Shown: in pieces, positions 11,201-26,780 of the stretch
How the letters are laid out: the number at the start of each line of letters is the position of its first letter
Numbering within the stretch: position 1 is the first letter of the stretch
Source of the DNA: Bugulina stolonifera
Taxonomy: Eukaryota; Bryozoa; Gymnolaemata; Cheilostomatida; Bugulidae
Length of the DNA: 64,000 bases
Reading direction: 5' to 3'
NCBI GenBank assembly: GCA_935421135.1
Contig: OW285194.1
Location: 1 to 64,000 of the forward strand
Notes under the pieces: generated by a model
What the model was told of the DNA's origin: nothing
Seen by the model: the letters and a program-made list of their open reading frames with translations, nothing else
Databases searched by the model: none
Translations under genes and position numbers: made by a program

Positions 11201-14200
11201 GATGCAGTCTATAGATGAGCTCAAGCAAGCTAAAACAGGTAGGACAAGCTATTTATAAGATACACTGTACATGTACTAACAATCGTAAGATCTGCACAGA
11301 TACCCGAATATAATCTCACATATTATAAGACAATATAAATAGCAGTAAATAACCATTGTAACACTACAATATCTTCGAGCAGTGATGTTAAACTGGTTGG
11401 TTTCATTGTACTAACATAATATAGAACAATTCACGCATCTATTACCTCCCTATGCTGCAGGGATGATTGCACCTGCATCTAATCCTCCTCTCTAACTAGA
11501 AGGACACAGATGTTTCCAGTCATACTCAGCTCGCTCTCTGGTGATTGACTTTTACTAGCAGCTGTGTTTATCCTCTGGTGGGCAGAAATGATTCAGTCTA
11601 TAGATGAGCTCAAGCAAGCTAAAACAGGTAGGACAAGGTATTTATGATACATGTATATACACTGTACATGTACTAACAATATTAAGATCTCCACAGATAC
11701 CCAAATATAATTTCATATTTTGTATGACTACAGAAATAACAGTAAATAATCGCTTTAACACTACAATATCTCTGAACGGTGATATTCATCGGTTGGTTTT
11801 ATTTTATTAACATAATATAGAATAATTCATGCATCTATTACCTCCCTAAACCGTAGGAATGACAGCCACCTCAATTCACTCCTATCCTCTCACTGGAAGG
11901 ACACAGATGTTTCCAGGCATACTTAGCTCGCTCTCTGGTGATTGACGTTTACTACCAGCTGCGTTTATCCTCTGGTGGGCAGAAATGATTCTGTCTATAG
12001 ATGAGCTCAAGCAAGCTAAATCAAGTAGGACAAGTCATTTATAATACACACTGTAAATGTCCTAACAATCGTAATATCTGCACAGATACCCGAATAAAAT
12101 CTCACATATTATATGACAATATAAATAGCAGTAAATAACCACTGTAACAGTACAAAATCTTTGAGCAGTCATGGTGACGGGTTGGTTTTGTTTTATTAAC
12201 ATAATATGGAACAATTCATGCATCTATTACCTCCCTAAGCTGTATGAATGACAACAACCTCAATCGACTCCTATCCTCTCACTGGAAGGACATAGATGTT
12301 TCCAGACATACTTAGCTTGCTCTCTGGTGATTGACTTTTACTACCAGCTGCGTTTATCCTCTGGTGGGCAGAAAGGATCCAGTCTATAGATGAGCTCAAG
12401 CAAGCTAAAACAGGTAGGACAGGCTATTTATAATACATGTATATACACTATACATGTACTAACAGTCCTAAGATCTGCACAGATACCTAAATGTAATCAG
12501 ACAAATTATATGACAATAGAAATCACAGTAAATAGCCATTGGAACACTACAATATCTTTGAACAGTCATAAAGTATTAACGGGTTGGTTTTATTCCATTA
12601 ACATAATATAGAACAATTCATGCATCCATTACCTCCCTACGTCGCAGGGATGACAAACACCTCCAACTAATCCTTCTCTCTCACTAGAAGGACACAGATG
12701 TTTCCAGTCATACTCATCATGCTCTCTCGTGTTTGACTTTTACTACCTGCTGTGTCTTACCACTGGTGGGCAGAAATGCTTCAGTCTATAGATGAGCTCA
12801 AGCGAGCTAAAACAGGTAGGGCAGGCTACTTATAGTTTACACTGTACAGGTACTAACAATCATAAGGTCTGCACAGATACCCAAATATAATCTCACATTT
12901 TGCATGACTATAGAAACAACGGTAAATAATCGCTTTAACACTACAATATCTTTGAACAGTCATATTCATCGGTTGGTTTTATTTTATTAACATAATTGAG
13001 AACAATTCATGCATCTATTACCTCCCTGAGCCGTAGGAATGACAACCACCTCAATCGACTCCTATCCTCTCACTGGAAGGACATAGATGTTTCCAGGCAT
13101 ACTTAGCTTGCTCTCTGGTGATTGACTTTTACTAGCAGCTGAGTTTATCCTCTGGTGGGCATAAATGCTTCAATCTATAAATGAGCTCAAGCAAGCTAAA
13201 ACAAGTAGGACAAGCTATCTATAATATACACTGTACATGTCCTAACAATCCTAAGATCTGCACAGATACCCTATTATACTCTCACATATTATATGACAAT
13301 ATAAATAGCAGTAAATAACCACTGTAAGACTACAATATCTTTGAGCAGTCATGTTAATGGGTTGGTTTTGCTTTATTAACATAATATGGAACAATTCATG
13401 CATCTATTACCTCCTTATGCTGCAGGAATGACAACCACCTCCATCTGATCCTCCTCTCTCACTAGAAGAGCACAGATGTTTTCAGTCATGCTTAGTCCGC
13501 TCTCTGGTGACTGACATTTACTACCAGCTGTGTCTATCCACTGGTGGGCAGAAATGCTTCAGTCTATAGATAAGCTCAAGCAAGCTAAAACAGGCAAGAC
13601 TGGCTACTAATCATATACGCTGTACATGTACTAACAATCCTAAGATCTGCACAGATACCCAAATGTAATCAGACATATTATATGACAATAGAAATTACAA
13701 GAAACAACCACTGGAGCACTACAATGCCTTTGAGCAGTCATATTAACGGGTTGGTTTTGTTTTATTAACATAATGCGGAACAATTCATGCATCTATTACC
13801 TCCCTATGCCGTATGAATGACAACCACCTCCATCTGATCCTCCTCTCTCACTAGAGGAGCACAGAATATTATCAGTCATGCTTAGTCCGCTCTCTGGTGA
13901 CTGACATTTACTACCAGCTGTGTTTATCCTCTGGTGGGCAGAAATGTTTCAGTCTATAGATGAGCTCAAGCAAGCTAAAACAGGTAGGACAGGCTATTTA
14001 TATTACATGTATATACACTGTGCATGTACTGACAATGTAATCAGACAAATTATATGACAATAGAAATCGCAGTAAATAGCCACTGGAACACTACAATGCC
14101 TTTGAGCAGTCATATTAACGGGTTGGTTCTGTTTTATTAACATAATGCTGAACAATATATGCATCTATACCTATATTACCTCCCTATGCAGTAGGAACTG

Positions 14201-17200
14201 TACTACAGGTACTAACAATCATAAGGTCTGCACAGATACCCAAATATAATCCCACATTTTGTATGACTATAGAAACAACGGTAAATAATCGCTTTAACAC
14301 TACAATATCTTTGAACAGTCATATTCATCGGTTGGTTTTATTTTATTAACCTAATTGAGAACAATTCATGCATCTATTACCTCCCTAAGCCGTAGGAATG
14401 ACAGCCACCTCAATTCAATCCTATCCTCTCACTGGAAGGACACAGATGTTTCCAGTCATACTCAGCTCGCTCTCTGGTGATTGACTTTTACTAGCATCTG
14501 TGTTTATCCTCTGGTGGGCAAAAATGATTCAGTCTATAGATGAGCTCAAGCAAGCTAAAACAAGTAGGACAAGCTATTCATAACATACACTGTACATGTA
14601 CTAACAATCCTAAGATCTGCGCACATACCCAACTGTAATCAGACATATTATATGACAATAGAAATCGCAGTGAATAACCACTGGAACACTACAATGCCTT
14701 TGAGCAGTCAAATTAACGGGTTGGTTTTGTTTTATTAACATAATGCGGAACAATTCATGGATCTATTACCTCCCTATGCCGTAGGAATGACAACCACCTC
14801 CATCTGATCCTCCTCTCTCACTAGAAAGACACAGACGTTTCCAGTCATACTCAGCTAGCTCTCAGGTTATTGATTTTTACTACCAGCTGTGTTTATCCAC
14901 CGGTGGGTAGAAATGCTTCAGTCTATTAATGAGCTCAAGCAAGCTATAGCAGGTAGGACAGGTTATTTATAACATACACTTTGCATGAACGAACAATCGT
15001 AAGATCTCCACAGATACCCGAATGTAATCTCACAGTTTATATGACAATAGAAATAACAGTAAATATTCACTGTAACGCTACAATATCTTTGAACAGTCAT
15101 ACAGTATTAACGGTTTGGTTTTATTTCATTAACATAGTATAGAACAGTTCATGCATCTATTACCTCCCTAAGCTGTATGAATGACAACCACCTCAATCGA
15201 CTCCTATCCTCTCACCGGAAGGACATAGATGTTTCCAGACATACTTAGCTCGCTCTCTGGTGATTGACATTTACTACCAGCTGTGTTTGTCCTCTGGTGG
15301 GCAGAAATGATTCAGTCTATAGATGAGCTCAAGCAAGCTAAAACAGGTAGGACAAGCTATTTATAACATACACTATGCATGTACTAACAATCGTAAGATC
15401 TCCACAGACACCCGAATATAATCTCACAGTATATATGACAATAGAAAAAACAGTAAATAATCACTGTAACACTACAATGTCTTTGAACAGTCATACAGTA
15501 TTAATGGTTTGGTTTTATTTCATTAACATAATATAGAACAATCCATGCATCCATTACCTCCCTACGCCGCAGAAATGACAACCACCTCCATCTAATCCTT
15601 CTCTCTCACTAGAAGGACACAGATGTTTCCAGTCATACTCATCATGCTCCCTGGTGTTTGACTTTTACTACCTGCTGTGTCTATCCACTGGTGGGCAGAA
15701 ATGCTTCAGTCTATAGATAAGCTCAAGCAAGCTAAAACAGGCAAGACTGGCTACTAATCATATACGCTGTACATGTACTAACAATCCTAAGATCTGCACA
15801 GATACCCAAATGTAATCAGACATATTACATGACAATAGAAATTACAAGAAACAACCACTGGAACACTACAATGCCTTTGAGCAGTCATATTAACGGGTTG
15901 GTGTTTGTTTTATTAACATAATGCGGAACAATTCATGCATCTATTACCTCCCTATGCCGTATGAATGACAACCACCTCCATCTAATCCTTCTCTCTCACT
16001 AGAAAGACCCAGATGTTTTCAGTCATACTCAGCTCGCTCTCAGGAAATTGATGTTTACTACCGACTGTGTTTATCCTATGGTGGGTAGAAATGCTTCAGT
16101 TTATAGATGAGCTCAAGCAAGCTAAAACAGGAAAGACAAGCTATTTATAATGTACACTGTACATGTACTAACAATTGTAAGGTCTGCACAGATACCCGAA
16201 TATAATCTCACATTTTGTATGACAATGGAAATAGCAGTAAATAATCGCTGTAACACCACAATATCTTTGAGCAGTCATATTGACGGGTTGGTTTTATTTT
16301 ACTAACCTGATATAGAACAATTCATGCATATATTACCTCCCTAAGCCGTAGGAATGACAACCACCTCAATCGACTCCTATCCTCTCACTGGAAGGACATA
16401 TATGTTTCCAGGCATACATAGCTTGCTCTCTGGTGATTGACTTTTACTACCAGCGGTGTCTATCCACTGGTGGGCAGAAATACTTCAGTCTATAGATGAG
16501 CTCAAGCAAGCTAAAAAAGGCAAGACTGGCTACTTATCATATACGCTGTACATGTACTAACACTCCTAAGATCTGCACAGATACCCAAATGTAATCAGAC
16601 ATATTACATGACAATAGAAATCACAGTAAATAGCCACTGGAACACTACAATGCCTTTGAGCAGTCGTATTAACGGGTTGGTTTTATTTCATTAACATAAT
16701 ATAGAACAATTCATGCATCCATTACCTCCCTACGCCGCAGGAATGACAACCACATCCATCTAATCCTTCTCTCTCACTAGAAAGACACAGATGTTTTCAG
16801 TCATACTCAGCTCGCTCTCAGGTAATTGATGTTTACTACCGGCTGTGTTTATCCTATGGTGGGTAGAAATGCTTCAGTTTATAGATGAGCTCAAGCAAGC
16901 TAAAACAGGAAAGACAAGCTATTTATAATGTTCACTGTACATGTACTAACAATTGTAAGGTTTGCACAGATACCCGAATATCTTCTCACATTTTGTATGA
17001 CAATGGAAATAGCAGTAAATAATCGCTGTAACACCACAATATCTTTGAGCAGCCATATTGACGGGTTGGTTTTATTTTATTAACCAGATATAGAACAATT
17101 CATGCATCTATTACCTCCCTAAGCCGTAGGAATGACAACCACCTCAATCGACTCCTATCCTCTCACTGGAAGGACATAGATGTTTCCAGGCATACTTAGC

Positions 17201-18000
17201 TTGCTCTCTGGTGATTGACTTTTACTAGCAGCTGAGTTTATCCTCTGGTGGGCATAAATGCTTCAGTCTATAGATGAGCTCAAGCAAGGTAAAACAAGTA
17301 GGACAAGCTATCTATAATATACAATGTACATGTCCTAACAATCCTAAGATCTGCACAGATACCCTATTATACTCTCACATATTATATGACAATATAAATA
17401 GCAGTAAATAACCACTGTAAGACTACAATATCTTTGAGCAGTCATGTTAACGGGTTGGTTTTGCTTTATTAACATAATATGGAACAACTCATGCATCTAT
17501 TACCTCCTTATGCTGCAGGAATGACAACCACCTCCATCCGATCCTCCTCTCTCACTAGAAGAGCACAGATGTTTTCAGTCGTGCTTAGTCCGCTCTCTGG
17601 TGACTGACATTTACTACCAGCTGTGTTTATCCTCTGGTGGGCAGAAATGATTCAGTCTATAGATGAGCTCAAGCAAGCTAGAACAGGTAGGACAGGCTAT
17701 TTATAACACATGTATATACACTGTACATGTACTAACAATGTAATCAGGCATATTATATGTCAATAGAAATTGCAGTAAATAGCCACTGGAACACTACAAT
17801 GCCTTTGAGCAGTCATATTAACGGGTTGGTTTTGTTTTATTAATATAATGCGGAACAATATATGCATCTATACCTGTACTACCTCCCTATGCCGTATGAA
17901 TGACAACCACCTCCATCTAATCCTTCTCTCTCACTAGAAAGACACAGATGTTTTCAGTCATACTCAGCTCGCTCTCAGGTAATTGATTTTTACTACGGGC
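8279..18000. repeat. ~390-400-bp satellite, diverged middle block
   Basis: Same monomer as at 4675, in the same orientation, about 25 copies by length. Monomers here differ from each other by many substitutions and small indels, such as alternative CACTGTACATGTAC and ATACATGTATATACAC spacers, and some are truncated (for example a shortened monomer around 14040-14200). No gene or RNA feature is seen. The right limit is approximate: it marks where long near-identical blocks take over. Confidence 0.9.
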
Positions 18001-19879
18001 TGTGTTTACCCTATGGTGGGTAGAAATGCTTCAGTTTATAGATGAGCTCAAGCAAGCTAAAACAGGAAAGAAAAGCTATTTATACTGTACACTTTGCATG
18101 TACTAACAATCGTAAGATCTCCACAGATACCCGAATATAATCTCACAGTATATATGACAATGGAAATAGCAGTAAATAATCGCTGTAACACTACAATATC
18201 TTTGAGCAGTCATGTTAACGGGTTGGTTTTGCTTTATTAACATAATATGGAACAATTCATGCATCTATTACCTCCTTATGCTGCAGGAATGACAACCACC
18301 TCCATCCGATCCTCCTCTCTCACTAGAAGAGCACAGAATATTATCAGTCACGCTTAGTCCGCTCTCTGGTGACTGACATTTACTACCAGCTGTGTTTATC
18401 CTCTGGTGGGCAGAAATGTTTCAGTCTATAGATGAGCTCAAGCAAGCTAAAACAGGTAGGACAGGATATTTATAATACATGTATATACACTGTGCATGTA
18501 CTAACAATGTAATCAGACATATTATATGACAATAGAAATCGCAGTAAATAGCCACTGGAACACTACAATGCCTTTGAGCAGTCATATTAACGGGTTGGTT
18601 TTGTTTTATTAACATAATTCTGAACAATATATGCATCTATACCTGTATTACCTCCCTATGCCGTAGGAATGACAACTACCTCCATCCGATCCTCCTCTCT
18701 CACTAGAAAGACACAGATGTTTCCAGTCATACTCAGCTCGCTCTCAGGTAATTGATTTTTTCTACCAGCTGTGTTTATCCTCCGTTGGGTAGAGATGCTT
18801 CAGTCTATAGATGAGCTCAAGCAAGCTAAAACAGGAAAGACAAGCTATTTATAACATACACTTTGCATGTACTAACAATCGTAAGATCTCCACAGATACC
18901 CGAATATAATCTCACAGTATATATGGCAATAGAAATAACAGTTAATAATCACTGTAACACAACAATATCTTTGAACAGTCATACAGTATTAATGGTTTGG
19001 TTTTATTTCATTAACATAATATAGAACAATTCATGCATCCATTACCTCCCTACGCCGCAGGAATGACAACCACCTCCATCTAATCCTTCTCTCTCACTAG
19101 AAGGACACAGATGTTTCCAGTCATACTCATCATGCTCTCTGGTGTTTGACTTTTACTACCTGCTGTGTCTATCCACTGGTGGGCAGAAATGCTTCAGTCT
19201 ATAGATGAGCTCAAGCAAGCTAAAACAGGTAGGACAGGCTACTTATAATTTACACTGTACATGTACTAACAATCATAAGGTCTGCGCAGATACCGGAATA
19301 TAATCTCACATTTTGTATGACAATAGAAATAGCAGTAAATAATCGCTCTAACACTACAATAACTTTGAACAGTCATATTCATCGGTTGGTTTTATTTTAA
19401 TAACATGATATAGAAAAATTCATGTATCTATTACCTCCCTAAGCTGTATGAATGACAACCACCTCAATCGACTCCTATCCTCTCACTGGAAGGACATAGA
19501 TGTTTCCAGGCATACTTAGCTTGCTCTCTGGTGATTGACTTTTACTAGCAGCTGAGTTTATCCTCTGGTGGGCATAAATGCTTCAGTCTATAGATGAGCT
19601 CAAGCAAGCTAAAACAAGTAGGACAAGCTATCTATAATATACACTGTACATGCCCTAACAATCCTAAGATCTGCACAGATACCCTATTATACTCTCACAT
19701 ATTATATGACAATATAAATAGCAGTAAATAACCACTGTAAGACTACAATATCTTTGAGCAGTCACGTTAAGGGGTTGGTTTTGCTTTATTAACATAATAT
19801 GGAACAATTCATGCATCTATTACCTCCTTATGCTGCAGGAATGACAACCACCTCCATCCGATCCTCCTCTCTCACTAGA

Positions 19880-22590
19880 AGGACACAGATGTTTTCAGTC
19901 GTGCTTAGTCCGCTCTCTGGTGACTGACATTTACTACCAGCTGTGTTTATCCTCTGGTGGGCAGAAATGATTCAGTCTATAGATGAGCTCAAGCAAGCTA
20001 GAACAAGTAGGACAGGCTATTTATAACACATGTATATACACTGTACATGTACTAACAATGTAATCAGGCATATTATATGACAATAGAAATTGCAGTAAAT
20101 AGCCACTGGAACACTACAATGCCTTTGAGCAGTCATATTAACGGGTTGGTTTTGTTTTATTAACATAATGCGGAACAATATATGCATCTACACCTGAATT
20201 ACCTCCCTATGCCGTAGGAATGACAACTACCTCCATCCGATCCTCCTCTCTCACTAGAAAGACACTGATGTTTCCAGTCATACTCAGCTCGCTCTCAGGT
20301 AATTGATTTTTACTACCAGCTGTGTTTATCCTCCGTTGGGTAGAGATGCTTCAGTCTATAGATGAGCTCAAGCAAGCTAAAACAGGAAAGACAAGCTATT
20401 TATAACATACACTTTGCATGTACTAACAATCGTAAGATCTCCACAGATACCCGAATATAATCTCACAGTATATATGACAATAGAAATAACAGTAAATAAT
20501 CACTGTAAGACTACGATGTCTTTGAACAGTCATACAGTATTACCGGTTTGGTTTTATTTCATTAACATAATATAGAACAATCTATGCATCCATTACCTCC
20601 CTACGCCGCAGGAATGACAACCACCTCCATCTAATCCTTCTCTCTCTCTAGAAGGACACAGATGTTTCCAGTCATACTCATCATGCTCCCTGGTGTTTGA
20701 CTTTTACTACCTGCTGTGTCTATCCACTGGTGGGCAGAAATGCTTCAGTCTAAATAGATAAGCTCAAGCAAGCTAAAACAGGCAAGACTGGCTACTTATC
20801 ATATACGCTGTACATGTACTATCAATCCTAAGATCTGCACAGATACCCAAATGTAATCAGACATATTATATGACAATAGAAATTACAAGAAACAACCACT
20901 GGAACACTACAATGCCTTTGAGCAGTCATATTAACGGGTTGGTTTTGTTTTATTAACCTAATGCGGAACAATTCATGCATCTATTACCTCCCTATGCCGT
21001 ATGAATGACAACCACCTCCATCTAATCCTTCTCTCTGACTAGAAAGACACAGATGTTTTCAGTCATACTCAGCTCGCTCTCAGGTAATTGATTTTTACTA
21101 CCGGCTGTGTTTATCCTATGGTGGGTAGAAATGCTTCAGTTTATAGATGAGCTCAAGCAAGCTAAAACAGGAAAGACAAGCTATTTATACTGTACACTGT
21201 ACATGTACTAACAATTGTAAGGTCTGCACAGATACCCGAATATAATCTCATATTTTGTATGACAATGGAAATAGCGGTAAATAATCGCTGTAACACCACA
21301 ATATCTTTGAGCAGTCATATTGACGGGTTGGTTTTATTTTATTAACCTGATATAGAACAATTCATGCATCTGTTACCTCCCTAAGCTGTAGGAATGACAA
21401 TCACCTCAATCGACTCCTATCCTCTCACTGGAAGGACATAGAGGTTTCCAGGCATACTTAGCTTGCTCTCTGGTGATTGACTTTTACTAGCAGCTGAATT
21501 TATCCTCTGGTGGGCATAAATGCTTCAGTCTATGGATGAGCTCAAGCAAGCTAAAACAGGAAAGACAAGCTATTTATAACATACAGTTTGCATATACTAA
21601 CAATCGTAAGATCTCCACAGATACCCGAATATAATCTCACAGTATATATGACAATGGAAATAGCAGTAAATAATCGCTGTAACACTACAATATCTTTGAG
21701 CAGTCATGTTAACGGGTTGGTTTTGCTTTATTAACATAATATGGAACAATTCATGCATCTATTACCTCCTTATGCAGCAGGAATGACAACCACATCCATC
21801 CGATCCTCCTCTCTCACTAGAAGAGCACAGAATATTATCAGTCATGCTTAGTCCGCTCTCTGGTGACTGACATTTACTACCAGCTGTGTTTATCCTCTGG
21901 TGGGCAGAAATGATTCAGTCTATAGATGAGCTCAAGCAAGCTAAAACAGGTAGGACAGGCTATTTATAATACATGTATATACACTGTGCATGTACTAACA
22001 ATGTAATCAGACATATTATATGACAATAGAAATCGCAGTAAATAGCCACTGGAACACTACAATGCCTTTGAACAGTCATATTAATGGGTTGGTTTTGTTT
22101 TATTAACATAATGCTGAACAATATATGCATCTATACCTGTATTACCTCCCTATGCCGTAGTTATGACAACTACCTCCATCCGATCCTCCTCTCTCACTAG
22201 AAAGACACAGATGTTTCCAGTCATACTCAGCTCGCTCTCAGGTAATTGATTTTTTCTACCAGCTGTGTTTATCCTCCGTTGGGTAGAGATGCTTCAGTCT
22301 ATAGATGAGCTCAAGCAAGCTAAAACAGGAAAGACAAGCTATTTATAACATACACTTTGCATGTACTAACAATCGTAAGATCTCCACAGATACCCGAATA
22401 TAATCTCACAGTATATATGGCAATAGAAATAACAGTTAATAATCACTGTAACACTACAATGTCTTTGAACAGTCATACAGTATTAACGGTTTAGTTTTGT
22501 TTCATTAACATAATATAGAACAATTCATGCATCCATTACCTCCCTATGCCGCAGGAATGACAACCACCTCCATCTAATCCTTCTCTCTCA
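19880..22590 (+). repeat. Higher-order block A, copy 1
   Basis: Near-identical to about 29180-31880 (offset about 9,296-9,298 bp). Shared private variants include TCTATGCATCC, a TCTCTCTCTAGAAGG run, GTATTACCGG and ACGGTTTAGTTTTG. Beyond the edges the two copies switch to different monomer variants. Part of it (from 20581) matches a third copy beginning at 34543. Confidence 0.75.
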
Positions 22591-24691
22591 CTAGAAGGAC
22601 ACATATGTTTCCAGTCATACTCATCATGCTCTCTGGTGTTTGACTTTTACTACCTGCTGTGTCTATCCACTGGTGGGCAGAAATGCTTCAGTCTATAGAT
22701 GAGCTCAAGTAAGCTAAAACAGGTAGGACAGGCTACTTATAATTTACACTGTACATGTACTAACAATCATAAGGTCTGCGCAGATACTGGAATATAATCT
22801 CACGTTTTGTATGACAATAGAAATAGCAGATAATCGCTGTAACACTACAATAACTTTGAACAGACATATTCATCGGTTGGTTTTATTTTAATAACATGAT
22901 ATAGAACAATTCATGTATCTATTACCTCCCTAATCTGTATGAATGACAGCCACCTCAATCGACTCCTATCCTCTCACTGGAAGGACATAGATGTTTCCAG
23001 ACATACTTAGCTCGCTCTCTGGTGATTGACTTTCACTACCAGCTGTGTTTATCCTCTGATGGGCAGAAATACTTCAGTCTATAGATGAGCTCAAGCAAGC
23101 TAAAACAGGCAAGACTGGCTACTTATCATATACGCTGTACATGTACTAACAATCCTAAGATCTGCACAGATACCCAAATGTAATCAGACATATTATATGA
23201 CAATAGAAATCGCAGTAAATAACCACTGGAACACTACGATGCCTTTGAGCAGTCATATTAACGGGTTGGTTTTGTTTTATTAACATAATGCGGACAAATT
23301 CATGCATCTATTACCTCCCTATGCCGTATGGATGACAACCACCTCCATCTAATCCTTCTCTCTCACAAGAAAGACACAGATGTTTTCAGTCATACTCAGC
23401 TCGCTCTCAGGAAAATGATGCTTATTACAGGCTGTCTTTATCCTATGGTGGGTAGAAATGCTTCAGTTTATAGATGAGCTCAAGCAAGCTAAAACAGAAA
23501 AGACAAGCTATTTATAATGTACACTGTACAAGTACTAACAATTGTAAGGTCTGCACAGATACCCGAATATAATCTCACATTTTGTATGACAATGGAAATA
23601 GCAGTAAATAATCGCTGTAACACTACAATAATTTTGAACAGTCATATTCATCAGTTGGTTTTATTTTAATAACATGATATAGAAAAATTCATGTATCTAT
23701 TACCTCCCTAAACTGTATGAATGACAGCCACCTCAATCGACTCCTATCCTCTCACTGGAAGGACATAGATGTTTCCAGTCATACTCAGCTCGCTCTCTGG
23801 TGATTGACTTTCACTACCAGCTGTGTTTATCCTCTGGTGGGCATAAATGCTTCAGTCTATAGATGAGCTCAAGCAAGCTAAAACAAGTAGGACAAGCTAT
23901 CTATAATATACACTGTACATGTCCTAACAATCCTAAGATCTGCACAGATACCCTATTATACTCTCACATATTATATGACAATATAAATAGCAGTGAATAA
24001 CCACTGTAAGACTACAATATCTTTGAGCAGTCACGTTAAGGGGTTGGTTTTGCTTTATTAACATAATATGGAACAATACACGCATCTATTACCTCCTTAT
24101 GCTGCAGGAATGACAACCACCTCCATCCGATCCTCCTCTCTCACTAGAAGAGCACAGATGTTTTCAGTCGTGCTTAGTCCGCTCTCTGGTGACTGACATT
24201 TACTACCAGCTGTGTTTATCCTCTGGTGGGCAGAAATGATTCAGTCTATAGATGAGCTCAAGCAAGCTAGAACAGGTAGGACAGGCTATTTATAACACAT
24301 GTATATACACTGTACATGTACTAACAATGTAATCAGGCATATTATATGACAATAGAAATTGCAGTAAATAGCCACTGGAACACTACAATGCCTTTGAGCA
24401 GTCATATTAACGGGTTGGTTTTGTTTTATTAACATAATGCGGAACAATATATGCATCTACACCTGAATTACCTCCCTATGCCGTAGGAATGACAACTACC
24501 TCCATCCGATCCTCCTCTCTCACTAGAAAGACACTGATGTTTCCAGTCATACTCAGCTCGCTCTCAGGTAATTGATGTTTACTACCGACTGTGTTTATCC
24601 TATGGTGGGTAGAAATGCTTCAGTTTATAGATGAGCTCAAGCAAGCTAAAACAGGAAAGACAAGCTATTTATAACATACACTTTGCATGTA

Positions 24692-26780
24692 CTAACAATC
24701 GTAAGATCTCCACAGATACCCGAATATAATCTCACAGTATATATGACAATAGAAATAACAGTAAATAATCACTGTAACAGTACAATGTCTTTGAACAGTC
24801 ATACAGTATTGACGGTTTGGTTTTATTTCATTAACATAATATAGAACAATCCATGCATCCATTACCTCCCTACGCCGCAGGAATGACAACCACCTCCATC
24901 TAATCCTTCTCTCTCACTAGAAGGACACAGATGTTTCCAGTCATACTCATCATGCTCCCTGGTGTTTGACTTTTAATACCTGCTGTGTCTATCCACTGGT
25001 GGGCAGAAATGCTTCAGTCTATAGATAACCTCAAGCAAGCTAAAGCAGGCAAGACTGGCTACTTATCATATACGCTGTACATGTACTATCAATCCTAAGA
25101 TCTGCACAGATACCCAAATGTAATCAGACATACTATATGACAATAGAAATTACAAGAAACAACCACTGGAACACTACAATGCCTTTGAGCAGTCATATTA
25201 ACGGGTTGGTTTTGTTTTATTAACATAATGCGGAACAATGCATGCATCTATTACCTCCCTATGCCGTATAAATGACAACCACCTCCATCTAATCCTTCTC
25301 TCTCACTAGAAAGACACAGATGTTTTCAGTCATACTCAGCTCGTTCTCAGGTAATTGATTTTTACTACCGGCTGTGTTTACCCTATGGTGGGTAGAAATG
25401 CTTCAGTTTATAGATGAGCTCAAGCAAGCTAAAACAGGAAAAACAAGCTATTTATAATATACACTGTACATGTACTAACAATTGTAAGGTCTGCACAGAT
25501 ACCCGAATATAATCTCACATTTTGTATGACAATGGAAATAGCAGTAAATAATCGCTGTAACACCACAATATCTTTGAGCAGTCATATTGACGGGTTGGTT
25601 TTATTTTACTAACCTGATATAGAACAATTCATGCATATATTACCTCCCTATGCCGTAGGAATGACAACTACCTCAATCGACTCCTATCCTCTCACTGGAA
25701 GGACATATATGTTTCCAGGCATACTTAGCTTGCTCTCTGGTGATTGACTTTTACTACCAGCTGTGTTTATCCTCTGGTGGGCAGAAATGATTCAGTCTAT
25801 AGATGAGCTCAAGCAAGCTAAAACAGGTAGGACAGGCTATTTATAATACATGTATATACACTGTGCATGTACTAACAATGTAATCAGACATATTATATGA
25901 CAATAGAAATCGCAGTAAATAGCCACTGTAACACTACAATGCGTTTGAACAGTCATATTAATGGGTTGGTTTTGTTTTATTAACATAATGCTGAACAATA
26001 TATGCATCTATACCTGTATTACCTCCCTATGCCGTAGTTATGACAACTACCTCCATCCGATCCTCCTCTCTCACTAGAAAGACACAGATGTTTCCGGTCA
26101 TACTCAGCTCGCTCTCAGGTAATTGATTTTTTCTACCAGCTGTGTTTATCCTCCGTTGGGTAGAGATGCTTCAGTCTATAGATGAGCTCAAGCAAGCTAA
26201 AACAGGAAAGACAAGCTATTTATAACATACACTTTGCATGTACTAACAATCGTAAGATCTCCACAGATACCCGAATATAATCTCACAGTATATATGGCAA
26301 TAGAAATAACAGTTAATAATCACTGTAACACTACAATGTCTTTGAACAGTCATACAGTATTAACGGTTTGGTTTTGTTTCATTAACATAATATAGAACAA
26401 TTCATGCATCCATTACCTCCCTACGCCGCAGGAATGACAACCACCTCCATCTAATCCTTCTCTCTCACTAGAAGGACACAGATGTTTCCGGTCATACTCA
26501 TCATGCTCTCTGGTGTTTGACTTTTACTACCTGCTGTGTCTATCCACTGGTGGGCAGAAATGCTTCAGTCTATAGATGAGCTCAAGCAAGCTAAAACAGG
26601 TAGGACAGGCTACTTATAATTTACACTGTACATGTACTAACAATCATAAGGTCTGCGCAGATACCGGAATATAATCTCACATTTTGTATGACAATAGAAA
26701 TGGCAGTAAATAATCGCTCTAACACTACAATAACTTTGAACAGTCATATTGATCGGTTGGTTTTATTTTATTAACATAAT
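24692..26780 (+). repeat. Higher-order block B, copy 1
   Basis: Matches about 37888-39976 (offset about 13,197 bp). Shared rare variants are GATAACCTCAAGC, AATGCGTTTGAAC, TTTCCGGTCATAC (twice) and CATATTGATCGG. Related copies of its first part start near 32834, 36716 and 42139. Confidence 0.75.
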